Shown: positions 22,990 to 34,083, counted from the stretch's first letter. The stretch: 64,000 bases of DNA from Brachypterus glaber (GCA_958510825.1 OY294047.1:48467365-48531364), one strand, 5' to 3'. The notes: generated by a model from the letters alone, not told the origin. A program made the numbers and translations.

Positions 22990-23350
22990 TTCACGGCTTG
23001 TTTTTAAAAAATTGTGTAAGGCGAAGAGCGTTCGCTTTGTAACGCCGAGGTCGTGGGTTCGAATGCCACCTGGGGCATGGATGTGTTGTGGTGTCTTTAA
23101 AATCGCTATAACTTAAGGCATATCCACAGGCTCGCATAAGAACGTAATACATAAAAATGCGATGCCGTGATTGGCTTGACGTGCCGCCATGTATCTTGTA
23201 AGCCAATCACGGCACCGCATTCTTATGTTTTACGTTCTTATGCAAGCTTTTGGATAGGCGTTTACTAATTTGAACTACATATAAATAGGTCATAACCGAT
23301 ACCGTTGAATGCCGGGGTGTACCTACCGAATGGTAGGTACAACCTTAAAA
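22990..23350 (+). mobile_element. tRNA-derived SINE, 5' truncated, interrupted by a MITE
   Basis: 23018-23075 resembles the 3' two thirds of a tRNA, with a GCGTT/AACGC anticodon-type stem and a good B-box GGGTTCGAATGCC; a clear A-box is missing. Sequence resumes after the inserted MITE (23117-23262) and ends with a strong hairpin TACCTACC-GAAT-GGTAGGTA (23322-23341) and an (AAAT)n tail at 23355-23369. This is typical of a LINE-mobilised SINE. Confidence 0.7.
23117..23262. mobile_element. TTAA-flanked MITE nested in the SINE
   Basis: GGCATATCCACAGGCTCGCA after TTAA is mirrored by TGCAAGCTTTTGGATAGGCG. The inner arms share CCGTGATTGGCTT and AATGCG. The better-preserved copy at 63040-63179 has TTAA on both sides, which points to a piggyBac-type element. 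Confidence 0.75.
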
Positions 23351-23369
23351 AAGTAAATAAATAAATAAT

Positions 23370-25690
23370 GCTAAAACATTTTAAGCTACTAAGTGAAATA
23401 TTAAATAATTCACCCCAATTATAATACTAACATTTAATTTCCTGGTTAATAAAGATACCTGTCATGGGCAATTTTCACTCGGAATTCATTTATGTTGGTA
23501 ATGAATTCAAAAGGAAAACCCCTAATGTTACTCCAAGCTTTTATTATCAGCATTTTGACAGAGTCGGGAATGAAATTGTAATTATTTTAAATTTTACGTT
23601 TTGACGAGGGGAAGATATCGCAAAGATTTGCTTAGAGATTTACACTTGGGTCGCCCCAAGGCAATAAAAGTTTCAATGGAAGGAAATTACTAAACTGAAA
23701 TAAATATTTACACTATACAGAACCCCAAATTTCCATATTTATATTCTGGAATTCTCGTAGGTATTTTGTCATAATGAAAAACCAGAAATTGTTATTAAAA
23801 TACATATTTTATTATTTAGGATTTACATTCCTTTTATTAGTAAACAAATATCGGGACTAGGACTTTAAATAAAAACACTTAGTTTTATGCACTAGCGACG
23901 TTTCGTCTTTAATCAAGACTTTATCAACAAAAAAAAGGTATATAACTTAAAAAAAAATAAAAAAGTCTACTTTTTAATCTTATGCCTAGACAATACGAAA
24001 AACATTTACCATAGCATACATAAAACACTACATTTTACATAAATATTATTTAAATAAACAATTACGAACAATAAACAAAACTATAGAACCGTACACGTAG
24101 ACATATTTCAACTGTATATGTTTTTTATTCCTCTTTCTTATCACAAGAACACCTATATGTATTCTTGGTTGACTATAGTTAACTATATTTATATGAAAGA
24201 CAAATGCTGAAGGCGCCTTTATATATATATTCCTTTTATGTAACCCTTTCTTTCTTTTCTGAATGCAGGGCGATTCACAACTGGGTTACACAGTTTTAAG
24301 GCGTGATTCGTTATCAAAAATATTTAATAGTTTTTAGAAACGGCTCTCTGAGTATTAATGTATGTAATACTTTTTGAGGAAGAATCTTCCTATAACTTTT
24401 TTAACTTCAGCAGACTTTTTATTTTCTGTTAAAGCTTAAACTTTCTATTAAATGCATATTTTTTTATATTACTTCCTTGAAAGGGACTGTTTTTATTCTA
24501 ATAAAAAAAAAGTTTATGATAAAATGATAAAGAAATTACACGGGCTATCCATTTACCTCGACCCTAATGTTGAAGCTTTTATATTTTCAGATCTATATAG
24601 ATAAAATAAAATTTCTGTAGTTATCTTTCTCTATTAGGTTTTTATGGAAATACTATCTTCATCTTTAAAATAGGCTAGATTTTAAAAAGTATTTATCTCA
24701 AAGCATTTTTGAATTAAGGTTTAATTTATAGTTTTATTTTTATTTGAAGTACCGCCTTAAAGCCTTTTTGGGTTGCTTAACAAAGTTGCGATTATAGTTA
24801 TGATTGGTGATATATGAGCTCCAATTATTTACCAATACTTCCAAATGTATTGGTTGTACTGACAACCCCTCCCTATTCCATCTCTCCTCATCCCCCTCCC
24901 ACCCCTTTTTCCGCCCCCATCGCCAATTCATGGCAGATGCAACTCCAGCATCAGTGAGCAGAGACTCACTCTCCAATTATCCATTCAAACTAATTCTATT
25001 TTAGACAAATAAGCCATAGGTACTGAGCCTGTCTCTCAAAGAAGATCGAAACAAACTACTGATGATGACACTGACAGTTACTGTAGTAAACATAACCTAT
25101 AAGTAGTGCACCAGTGTATTTTGTTTGTTCTGTCAAGATAGATAGTGGACAGATTTTTGTCAAAATATGAAAATTTCGTTTTAATTCGTAAATAAAAATG
25201 GTAAGATGTAATAAACAGCTGTTTATACTGCGAATAAACATATAAGAAAGAAAGAAGATATTAGAAAAAGATTTAATAATAACCAAACGCTATAACCGCT
25301 CTGAATACACGGTTACAGATTTTAATACCAATTGTTACAACCACACGCCACAACATCATTTCGAAATCAAACGGTAAATACCAAACGTATGACCAAAACT
25401 TTGGTAACTAAAACGAAAAGGCCTTTATTGTCAGCCGGCTTTTACTTAGCTTTATTCCAGCTTATTCAATAATGTGGCTTTGTCTTCTTCGATACTTGCA
25501 GTAAGACGCCGTCGACAATAAAGACTTTAAATACCCCCTGATAAATAATTTAGTCAGACGCTCGGTTGCAAACTGTATCAAAGAGTTTATCTCTGCTATA
25601 AAATAGGGTGAAATGAAGCAACTTTTTTCTTATATCATATACCGGGTGTCCCAACTCTATTTACACAACGATTTTCTCGAAAACCATCTT
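23370..25690. other. Unassigned AT-rich DNA
   Basis: Over 2 kb without a recognisable gene. A weak inverted pair (CTTTATTGTCAGCCGGC near 25422 and GCCGTCGACAATAAAG near 25508) and a CTCAAAGCATTTTTGAATTA word at 24697 are the only structures I noted. 24865-24920 is C-rich. Confidence 0.35.
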
Positions 25691-26073
25691 AAGTAAGACA
25701 ACTTAAACTATCTTTTAGCATATATTTGATACTTTCAGCTCTTAAAATGTGGGTAGGGGGCATAGTGTGATACATCATTTTAAAGCTTATTATATTCTTC
25801 ATTTAACTGTATTTTTAATTTTTTTAAACATTTTTTGTTTTGTATAGTGTAAAATAGTGTTGAAAATGGGTATTTTTGTCAAAATTACTCTAAAAAAATC
25901 AAACATTTTTTTAACAGTTACTAATTTCGTGATGAAAAAACCTAAATTATACTTTTAAACTAATTTTATTTGACATAAATAATAAATAATAATAATAAAA
26001 AATCGCATTTTTTAGCACAAAAAATTAAAGAATCAAAACCTTAAAAAAATTGTTAAAAAAATTAAAAAATATA
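25691..26073. mobile_element. M1-family MITE, internal part
   Basis: Starts within the left arm (AAGTAAGACAACTTAAACTA and then CTTTTAGCATATATTTGATA), has the GTGTGATACATCATTTTAAAG block and ends in the T/A-rich right centre. Both true termini are missing; a CGGGTGTCCCAACTC word lies just to the left (25653). Confidence 0.75.
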
Positions 26074-26404
26074 CAGCCCACCCCACTCTTCCAAAGAGTT
26101 TATCTCTCTTGCTCAAGACCGTCTTTTGTTTAGCAAAGAATCACTATATCACACTCTGTTTCGCTCTTTAAACGTCGCAATAAATAAATCAATAAGTCTC
26201 AGCCGCTAAAGACAGCCTTGCTTTTCATAATGCCCCTTAATTCCAAAATAAGATATAGATCAGTTCGAAAAAGGGTTAATTATCATACAAATGGGTTATG
26301 TACATTATTTAACGATGATATTGTGCACTTCTATCTAGGTTTTGATTTGAAATTCAGTTTATTCCAGAAAGTGTTAATTAAATAATTTGAGAAAAACGGT
26401 ATCT
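26074..26404. other. Unassigned DNA
   Basis: No gene or repeat structure recognised. Confidence 0.4.
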
Positions 26405-26775
26405 AAAAATGTTGAGAAAGAAAAAGAAGAAGAAGAAGAAGACGAAGACGACGAAGAACAAAAAGAACCCAGGAGAACACAACGAATTAATAACTCTTCT
26501 CTCTAGAATAGGCATTTCATTTGTAAAAACTGACAAAACCGTAGCCAACATATACATTTGTCTGTCTTACTCGCACAGCTTTGTTCTAACAGAGACAACA
26601 ATAACAGTTACTGGTAACTGTTATTGTTCAGGCCTGAATATACCTACTATTTCTTTACAAATAAACCGAGATGTTGGCGATACTTTATATTAACGGTATG
26701 CGTATTCTAGAGAGAATAGTTATTAGTTCGTTGGGAGAACAAGAAGAAGAATAAATAGAAGAAGAAGAAGACTAT
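26405..26775. repeat. Palindrome bracketed by GAA-rich tracts
   Basis: GAA-rich runs at 26418-26460 and 26741-26772 flank an inverted repeat. Its arms 26470-26515 and 26700-26745 share AACTCTTCTCTCTAGAATA. At the centre 26597-26628 is a perfect 32 bp palindrome, AACAATAACAGTTAC-TG-GTAACTGTTATTGTT. Codons across it give a low-complexity frame that I do not treat as a gene. Confidence 0.75.
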
Positions 26776-26990
26776 GAAAAAATAACATGAAATAACACCT
26801 CGAATAGCACCTTTTTTGTCTGTGTGTCAATAATGCTGTAAAAGGAAATTGTTAACACTATCTTTCGTATCTATTAATCAGATTATCTGAGACAAGTTAA
26901 TATAGTGACGGATATAGACGTGGCTTTTGGTTGGGTAAACTTCCCTAAATAAGGTGCTTAGAGTGCTTGAGGGAGACACTAAGGATACTA

Positions 26991-27268
26991 TAGTATATTC
27001 AACTTCAAGATGAAGTAGAAGTAAATAAAAGAATCGCGAACGCGGCAGCTGACGCGTGGTTTCATTGGTTAAAACACTCGACTGTTGCGAGAGTAGGGAT
27101 GTAGAAAATTAAACAGGCCAGTACGTGAGCACTTGCGATGAAGCGTACAATGCATTTTAATGGACCGTTATATAGAAATATTTTGTTTTGAGTCCTACCC
27201 TGTCACTAAATCCGTTGTTGTCACGTGCGTTTGTTTACACTTACTGCATCTTGAAGTTGAATATACTA
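26991..27268. mobile_element. ~278 bp MITE with TAGTATATTCAACTTCAAGATG termini
   Basis: TAGTATATTCAACTTCAAGA at 26991 faces its complement TCTTGAAGTTGAATATACTA at 27249-27268, and TA flanks both ends. The interior is GC-richer than the surroundings and non-coding. Confidence 0.8.
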
Positions 27269-27713
27269 TAAGAAACTAGATTTGTAGTCATTTTATGAAA
27301 GAAGTAGGTAGATAATATACGAAAACAAACTATAAAAACGTGATTATCTTTTGTTACGTCGCCCTTCCTGTAATGTGTTACCGATCTAGTCTCCTTAGTG
27401 TGCGCGTTTGTTTTTTTTTTACTTTTTCACTAGACATTGATATTAAGTACTCTTTTATTCTGTTTTATTTATTTTAAACGTATTTGGAATCGGGGGATTT
27501 GTCTAGATTTAGGTCAGAGAATACTCTGTTAACTTCACATATAAAACACAAAAGAACAACGTATTGATTTCCAGATTTATTCATGACGCAAATGATGAAA
27601 ATCCCGATGAAACTACATTTTAATATAGAATCCTGTTTAAGTCCAGTCAAATAATAAATGTTAATTGCAATAAATGTACACTGGTTGATATTTTAAAAGG
27701 TAGTAGTGGATGG
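27269..27713. other. Unassigned DNA
   Basis: No gene or repeat structure recognised. Confidence 0.4.
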
Positions 27714-28536
27714 TAACAGAACACTCCTGTTAGTTTTTCACCGGGTGATTTGCTTAAGGGGTGTCCGCTATCTTGAATGTTAGGGGTGATTTGCTTAATA
27801 TGCATCTTACGATAAAAATGCATATAACCAATTTTGTTAAGGAGGAAATTTTCAACAATTTTTGTTGAGATCATTTTTTTAATATATTAATAACAAAATT
27901 GACTAAACTAAATTAAATTGTTTGATATTTACAAATTTAAAAAATCTATATAAAACATGTTTATATAGATTTTTTAAATTTGTAAATATCAAACAATTTA
28001 ATTTAGTTTATTAATTCAGATACCATTGTAAAAGGTGACCTCCTAGCGTTTAGGATTCAATTGGCGGCAATGTCCACCGTGGCATTGATTAATCTGCCCC
28101 CTATCGACAGCATGCAATAGGTTCTTGAAACCAATAACTGCTTCCTTTTTTGGACTGTCGATAGGTTTATCCAGTCTTTGCTTTTAGCAGTAGATGTCGC
28201 TAGCTGTTTTTGCTTTTCCTTACAACGATTTTTAAACTCTATATAGAGATATATGGAAAGGATTTGATTTTCGTAGTTGTCCCTACTACCGATATGTGGC
28301 TCTGAAGAGTGCTAAAAAGCACGAAATCGATCAGTCACTTCGGAGGGACGACTGCGTTAATCAAACAAAAGTCGTTTTAAGGAATAGTAAAATGTTTTAA
28401 ATAACAAAATTGGTTATATGCATTTTTATCGTAAGATGCATATTTAGCGAGATAACCGCACTCACCCCTAAAATTCAAGATAGTGGACACCCCTTATGCA
28501 AATCACCCGGTGAAAAACTAACAGGAGTGTACTGTT
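27714..28536. mobile_element. ~823 bp element with ~140 bp inverted termini
   Basis: Left arm (ACACTCCTGTTAGTTTTTCA, then CCGGGTGATTTGC, GGGGTGTCC, AATATGCATCTTACGATAAA) is mirrored by 28395-28536. TAACAG/CTGTTA lies at the ends. The middle carries a perfect hairpin (27904-28010) and a unique GC-richer part. A fragment of the family lies at 30560-30660. Confidence 0.85.
27904..28010. repeat. Perfect 51 bp hairpin inside the element
   Basis: Arms 27904-27954 and 27960-28010 are exact complements by my reading, separated by ACATG. Each arm begins TAAACTAAATTAAATTGTTT when read inward. Confidence 0.9.
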
Positions 28537-28552
28537 ATTATATATATTTTTG

Positions 28553-28810
28553 TTTAACCTCGTACTGTTCTACTTAATTAAGCATCCCCTAAGTCCAGGA
28601 CTTGTGTGGGCTAGTAGTAGAGGGAACCACCGGCTTTAATTGACTTTCGAACCAATTTATAGGGAGTGTCCGCTTCACTTACGCCTTCGCCAAATTTCAA
28701 TTATTAATTAACTGAAAAAGGCAAATCGGCGCCGGTGAGAATCGAACTCACGCTATTTGGGTAGTAAACTCGTCAAGTACGACGCGGTAGTCCACTACAC
28801 CAATCCTCCT
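28553..28810 (-). mobile_element. tRNA-derived SINE, family S1, copy 1
   Basis: On the minus strand it opens GGAGGATTGGTGTAGTGGAC (A-box TGGTGTAGTGG), has a B-box GAGTTCGATTCTC at 28737-28749 and ends at CAGTACGAGGTTAAAC plus an AT-rich tail. The body matches 63271-63528 nearly base for base. TAACAG-like words at both sides could be a target duplication. RNA polymerase III transcription is expected of the family; it is not a tRNA gene because the tRNA part is fused to an unrelated ~180 bp body. Confidence 0.9.
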
Positions 28811-28929
28811 GTTACTACTAGGTACCCTTTAAAATATCAGCCCGTGTTGCAGTTTAACATAGGAATTTCTCCTTATTTGACTGGACTTTTTATTTAATAC
28901 AGAGTTTTTACGTTTTCGTTATTGAGGAT

Positions 28930-29522
28930 TAATTAAAATTTTATTTGATGACTTTAAAAAGTGTTGCTCTTAAAACTGATATTCGAAGATGTATATTAAC
29001 TTTTTTTCACAGTTTTAAATGTAGAATCACCCTTCAGTATTAAATATTTTATTGGTGCATTTTTTAGTTCCTATTTTTGATGTTCAAAACGTGAAATTGC
29101 CTCCTTAATCGCAGTTTTCTCGAAAACTGTTGGCTCTACGGTGTTACATAAAGAGTAAATTTTTTATGTATTTTTAATTAAAGATTATTATTTTATTGAG
29201 AAAATGTCAAAAAATCTACAGATAAAAAAGTTTGGGGCAAAAAAGTGACATCGCCCCCCCATTTCGCACGTCCCTGGTTAAAATTACTAAATAAAAATTA
29301 CATGAAATGATAGCCTTTATCAATGCTAAGGCATGTGCAAAATATTGTTACTGTGGTTTAAAGGGTTCCAGAAATATTAAATAAAAACTACTTTTTAGAT
29401 GTACCCTTAGGAGGCTCGTAGCTCCCTTAGGACTTATTTCCGGACCAACCTTTATAGGAACGTTTTTTTATATTTTTTAACGTAGAATCACAATCTTAAA
29501 TTTTTATTTCTGGATAATCCTG
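28930..29522. repeat. Repeat related to the CAGGGTGATCA element
   Basis: The right end, read inward, is CAGGATTATCCAGAAATAAA. It continues with GTGATTCTACGTTAAAAAAT and GGTTGGTCCGGAAAT, matching the layout of 62020-62647. Further shared words are GTTTTCTCGAAAACTGTTGG-type and TTTTTTATGTATTTTTA. Its left end is not clear. Confidence 0.55.
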
Positions 29523-29935
29523 TACATTAATTAATTTATTATGTCTTTTCTTATGGTGAATAAAATTTTAAGTTTGACACTGTTCTGTACTGTTTAAAAG
29601 AAAATCTCACGTATTTTTAACCATGGGTCTCGAACAGATACCTAAAAACCCCACTGTATGCTTTGCCACGTTTACTTCTTTTATTTGATTATATTTTAAT
29701 GCGAAAACGAGTGATTCGTTTTAAACGATCCACCCGTAGTATTAAATCCAATTTATAAGCCAATAAAGTTGGAAGAAAATAGGATTTCCGAACATAACAA
29801 CAAATAATTTTTAGAGAGCTTTCATGAAACCTTGTTATCGTTATTACATATTTCGTCTGATAAACTGAATAGTCCAGATATCGTTTCTAGAGTCACTCTG
29901 TCTAGCCGCGGTGCAGAGCGGTGCTGAATAGTCCG
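29523..29935. other. Unassigned DNA
   Basis: No gene or repeat structure recognised. Confidence 0.4.
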
Positions 29936-30412
29936 GGAGCCCACGCCCAATAGAATTTTTTTTATTACCTCACGGTTGAGACTTTGTATATGTGTTCTTT
30001 CTTTCCAGTCAAACAACTTCTTACATAAAAAAATTATCGGTAGCGGGGCGTTTTTTATTTTGGGACCAATCCTTAAGTTTAGGGCGTCCGACAATGGTAT
30101 AGCAAGAAAATTTTTGTCGAACAACGTTACCACTTGATTTTTATTAAACGATCCTGAAAAAATCAGCTGATGTGCTAAATGTTATGACGTCATAACTAAC
30201 CTAACATGGTAAAGTGGTAACCTTGTCCGACAAAAATTTTCGGGCAAAGCCGTTGTCGGACGCCCTAAAGTTGAGCGTTGGTCCCAAAAAAAACCGCCCC
30301 GCTACCGAGAATTTTTTTATGTAACAAGTTGTTTGACTGGACATAAAGAATACATATACAAAGTATCAACGGTGAGGTAATAACAAAAATTCTACTGGGG
30401 TGGGCTCCTGGT
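29936..30412. repeat. ~475 bp palindrome
   Basis: Arms of about 200 bp face each other. Words GTCGGACGCCCTAAA, AGCGGGGCG (complement CGCCCCGCT), AAGTTGTTTGACTGG and GGTGAGGTAATA on the right recur inverted on the left between 29940 and 30130. The central 60 bp includes the palindrome ATGACGTCAT (30182-30191). No ORF supported. Confidence 0.8.
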
Positions 30413-30470
30413 CTAGAAGACCTCGATATTGTAATCGAGAGACCAAAGTTCAAATATCGGACGCGGAACA
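30404..30470 (+). repeat. Decayed tRNA-like segment
   Basis: GGGCTCCTGGTCTAGAAGAC resembles a tRNA 5' half with A-box, followed by a CTCGA/TCGAG stem with an 8 nt loop and a B-box-like AAGTTCAAATATC. Acceptor pairing is poor. It is either a dead tRNA copy or the head of a SINE. Confidence 0.35.
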
Positions 30471-30559
30471 TATTTTTAATAGTTTAGAACCTAGTTTTTA
30501 GTCACGAGAGTGCACTGAATGGTTTTCTTCGAGGTGCGTATACTATTCTTTCTACTACC

Positions 30560-30660
30560 TTGCTTAATATGCATCTTTTGATGAAAATGCATATGGCGAA
30601 TTTTGTTAAGGAGAAAATTTCCAAAAATTTTTGTTTGAATTATTTTATTAATATATAACT
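30560..30660 (+). repeat. Fragment of the 27714-28536 element family
   Basis: TTGCTTAATATGCATCTT, then AAAATGCATAT and TTTTGTTAAGGAGAAAATTT parallel 27788-27860. Confidence 0.65.
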
Positions 30661-30769
30661 ATCAAGTTAATTCAAAAATAGCTATGTTGGAGGTGAGATT
30701 GGTTTATTCCATTTTTCAGCCAATTTATTTATAAGACTATAAAAGCAAACTTGTAGCACATTATCTATT

Positions 30770-31010
30770 TGTTTATTTATTGCAAAGAAACAGTCATAAG
30801 AAACGTATAATCCAAAAATATCCTAAGCTCAAAGCGTTTTTGAGTTATTATAGTGAATTTTTTTTCTGGGCAGAGATACCAACATACAGAGAGATACCAA
30901 CATACAGAGCCACAGATAAAACGACAGAAAAAAAAACGACAGACAGAAAGACAGACAGCCCGACAGATAGACCGTCGGACAGATAAAGAAAAACTAAGCA
31001 TAACTCGCTG
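30770..31010 (+). repeat. ACAG-rich low-complexity segment after a dispersed-repeat word
   Basis: CTAAGCTCAAAGCGTTTTTG (30824) precedes duplicated AGAGATACCAACATAC words and a run of ACAGACAG units (30935-30990). Frames on both strands here are low-complexity artefacts. Confidence 0.6.
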
Positions 31011-31348
31011 TCTGTCTGTGGATTTTGTGTGTAGCTCTCAACGTTTTTTTCATCAATGGCGCTACAACTGTCCTCTAGATAGAGTGACTTTAATCCAGAT
31101 AACGTTTCAGCGGAATTGTATTTTGTTTAATGGCGTCGTTGTTTGCGCGGAACGACTTATTTCTGAAAATTGAATTTCAAACTTCAATTTACTACACTCT
31201 GACAAATACGAGGCTTGAGCAGATTATATAAAAGAGTTATACCGTGTATGTCAAAAGTCCACGTAAATAACATAAATTATTTTTGGGTATACTGCACACT
31301 TCTAAATTTATAAATACCTATATAAAAATCGATTTTCTACGACTGCTT
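31011..31348. other. Unassigned DNA
   Basis: No gene or repeat structure recognised. Confidence 0.4.
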
Positions 31349-31932
31349 TAGAATGTAAGCAAATACAAACACTTTTCAAACACAGAATGAATCCATTCTA
31401 GCTCTAGATACGGTATGAATATTCCGTATTAAGTGTTAGAATGTGCACATGTAGTGCCATCTCTTGTTTATAAAAGTAAAGAAAACTGTAACAAAATTAG
31501 CAAAAATATATATTTTACAATGAAATATTGAATAATTTAATGCAATTTAAAGTTTTGCGTTAAAATTATATAAAGTTTCTTAGTTTTTCTTAATATTTGA
31601 CCAACATCAATTTAGTTCAAAATATTAAAACTGCTCCATCTATTTTTAAATATTTAAACCTGATATCTGTCACAACAATCTGACATAACCTTCAATTTTT
31701 GCATTATTATTTGTAAATATGGGCTAAAATTAAATAATTTTTTTTTAAGTACTGATTTGATAGAATTATTAAATAACATTATTTGCTTTATTTAAAAATA
31801 TGTGTTTTGTTGCATTTACAATGTCGAGTCAAAAAAAAACATTATTTTTAACCTTGTCCGCAGTTTAAAGCCATACAGTGTTTCATATTTGCTGTCGAAG
31901 AAAAAGTATAGTCTACAACACGTATGGAATAG
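31349..31932 (+). repeat. ~585 bp dispersed repeat R2, copy 1
   Basis: Matches 59345-59930 in the opposite orientation over almost its full length, e.g. TACGGTATGAATATTCCGTA, AGTGCCATCTCTTGTTTATA and GTCTACAACACGTATGGAAT. No coding frame. The family is unknown to me. Confidence 0.85.
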
Positions 31933-32160
31933 TTATAGAATATACTATTCTTAAAACTTCAGAATAATTTCTTAATTTTTTTAATGTTTTTTGGAAAAAA
32001 TAAACTGTAATAAAATTGCTTTTATAATAAATTATGGTTCGCTATAATAAGTTGTATCTGGTTATATAAAAAAAATATCAAAAAGTAATACCGAGTATTA
32101 AATATTGAATACATTGTAAATGGTATCCGAAATTAGGCGACTTTCCTCTATAGGTAAAAA
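31933..32160. other. Unassigned AT-rich DNA
   Basis: No structure recognised. Confidence 0.4.
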
Positions 32161-32164
32161 ATTA

Positions 32165-32172
32165 TATATAAA
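32165..32172 (+). promoter_or_regulatory. Candidate TATA box
   Basis: TATATAAA lies 65 bp before an ATG that opens a signal-peptide-like peptide; the spacing would allow a transcription start near 32195-32200. AT-rich DNA gives many chance TATA boxes. Confidence 0.3.
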
Positions 32173-32236
32173 CCACGGCAGAGAAGATTATTATAGCCTC
32201 GTACTCTTAAATTTAATACACTCTACGCTCTAAAAA

Positions 32237-32306
32237 ATGTATTCTCTACCTTGTTATATAATTACTATTATTTTATTTTTTACTAACGCAGGACTTTTCT
32301 AGTGGT
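32237..32306 (+). pseudogene. Signal-peptide-like mini-ORF before a splice donor
   Basis: ATG at 32237 opens M-Y-S-L-P-C-Y-I-I-T-I-I-L-F-F, then T-N-A-G-L-F and a TAG stop (32300-32302), two bases before a strong donor GTAAGT at 32305. The peptide has a hydrophobic core and small residues as in a secretion signal, the usual content of a first exon of a small secreted insect protein. The stop in front of the donor means the exon cannot continue in this frame, so it is either a broken first exon or chance. Confidence 0.3.
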
Positions 32307-33225
32307 AAGTGTACATTTTTTAGTAAAAATCTTCCTTTCTTTTTCTTCCTTTCACATGATGTTCCACTAAATTTATTTTTTTAAGTCCAGATCCCAAGAG
32401 AACGTAATCACTAAATTTTTGATTATAACTCGTAGTTTTTAGAAAAAATAAAGCTGTAATTTTATTCGGTTATTTGAATAAATACGGAGACGCAGGAAAT
32501 TGTTTTTAGACGTTTCCATGAAACACAATTTGCAGTAAACAGTGCTTAATCCTGCATCCAGCGAATGTTACAAAGTAGAGCGTAATAGGAAGTCCTGAAA
32601 TATTTAGTAGATACTTTGTGAAGCGAGAAAGAAAACAATCCGTAGGACATGGTATTTTTTCTATTATCAAAAAAAAAAATGAAAAAAGTTTTGGAAAAAA
32701 ATAAAATTAAAAAAAAATAAATTATTAATTAAACACTATTAATTATTTTGTCGAAATTGGTATTTTTTGATCTTTTAGTACTAGTTTAGGCACTAATTAA
32801 AACATTTTATTTTTTTAAAAAAGTTGAGAGAAACTGTTTCTCTCAACTTGGATCATATATGATCCAAAAAAAAACCTATGCATAGGTTTATTATCCAAAG
32901 TTTTAGGCTGAGATTTTTTTTGGTAAAAATCGATGTGGGATAATGGGGTAAAATAGGGTTAAAACAAGTTTTTTTTTAAATCATTATTTTCATTTTCGAA
33001 AAAAGAAACATCTTTAAAAAAAAATTTTTCGTTTTCCAAAAAAAAATTGTTTATGAATCAAGACTTACAGAGGTAAATATTATTTTGTTGGCAGCAGTTT
33101 TTTTTTGTCATATCCGGAAAATCTAGCTTCATACAAAAACTATAATAATACTTTATTAATGCTTTACACCCTTCTAATCTAATTTTAATATTTTTCTAAA
33201 TTCTTGACAAAGTTTCTCTTTTTTT
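32307..33225. other. Unassigned AT-rich DNA
   Basis: Contains a short palindrome GTTGAGAGAAACTGTTTCTCTCAAC (24 bp, 32824-32848) followed directly by ATCATATATGAT (32851-32862) and CCTATGCATAGG (32876-32887), three small hairpins in a row. Otherwise nothing. Confidence 0.5.
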
Positions 33226-33741
33226 TGACTATTTTTTTCCCTAGCTTCTGTTCAGGATTTGTGTTTATTGTAAAATAAATTTTGTAAGTTTTGTTCAGGA
33301 GTACTGAAAAATAAATTATATTATTATTATTATTATATTATTAATATATTTAGTAATAAATAACTTATTTGGAGTTACTGCTTTTTAGCTTAGTAATAGT
33401 CCCTTATTTTGGAGATACTGCAATTTCCATAAGCCTATAACTGAATAAATAAATCTGTTTACTTAAATTTGATTGGTTCAATAAATAGCCCATGGAAATG
33501 CACAACTAAAAGTAAGGTTAATGAAAAATCCACAAAAATTGGAGTTCCGGCTTTTTAGCGTAGTGAGGCAGAACAGGTATTAAGTAGGTAAATTTGGTTT
33601 TTAAAATTTCAACTTTACTTTATTTCTTAACCTAAAAAGTTGCCATTTGACTTATTTTTTTCCCTAGCTTCTGTTCAGGATTTGTGTTTATTGTAAAATA
33701 AATTTTGTAAGTTTTGTTCAGGAGTACTGAAAAATAAATTA

Positions 33742-33773
<32 letters not shown>

Positions 33774-34083
33774 TATTAATATATTTAGTAATAAATAACT
33801 TATTTTGAGTTATTGCTTTTTAGCTTAGTAATAGTCCCTTATTTTGGAGATACTGCAATTTCCATAAGCCTATAACTGAATAAATAAATCTGTTTACTTA
33901 AATTTGATTGGTTCAATAAATAGCCCATGGAAATGCACAACTAAAAGTAAGGTTAATGAAAAATCCACAAAAATTGGAGTTCCGGCTTTTTAGCGTAGTG
34001 AGGCAGAACAGGTATTAAGTAGGTAAATTTGGTTTTTAAAATTTCAACTTTACTTTATTTCTTAACCTAAAAAGTTGCCATTT
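33226..34083 (+). repeat. 423 bp tandem duplication with (TTA)n
   Basis: The block starting TCCCTAGCTTCTGTTCAGGA at 33239 is repeated from 33662, nearly base for base. The (TTA)n tract is 12 bp longer in the second copy. Each copy holds two inverted-looking words, GGAGTTACTGCTTTTTAGCT and GGAGTTCCGGCTTTTTAGCG, that resemble the termini of the MITE at 54896-55031. The near-identity implies a recent duplication. Confidence 0.9.

Noticed and set aside
26409..26693. 94-codon frame starting with a poly-K run
   Set aside because: The N-terminal part is the GAA microsatellite and the rest lies in a palindrome.
28737..28810. tRNA gene on the minus strand (A- and B-box present)
   Set aside because: The same tRNA-like head is fused to an identical ~180 bp body at 63271-63528, so it is a SINE, not a functional tRNA.
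30777..31173. Overlapping open frames on both strands
   Set aside because: They follow an ACAG-type low-complexity run and a repeat word; composition is not that of a protein.
33226..34083. Pair of long terminal repeats of an LTR retrotransposon
   Set aside because: The two copies are adjacent with no internal region, no primer-binding site and no gag-pol sequence between them.
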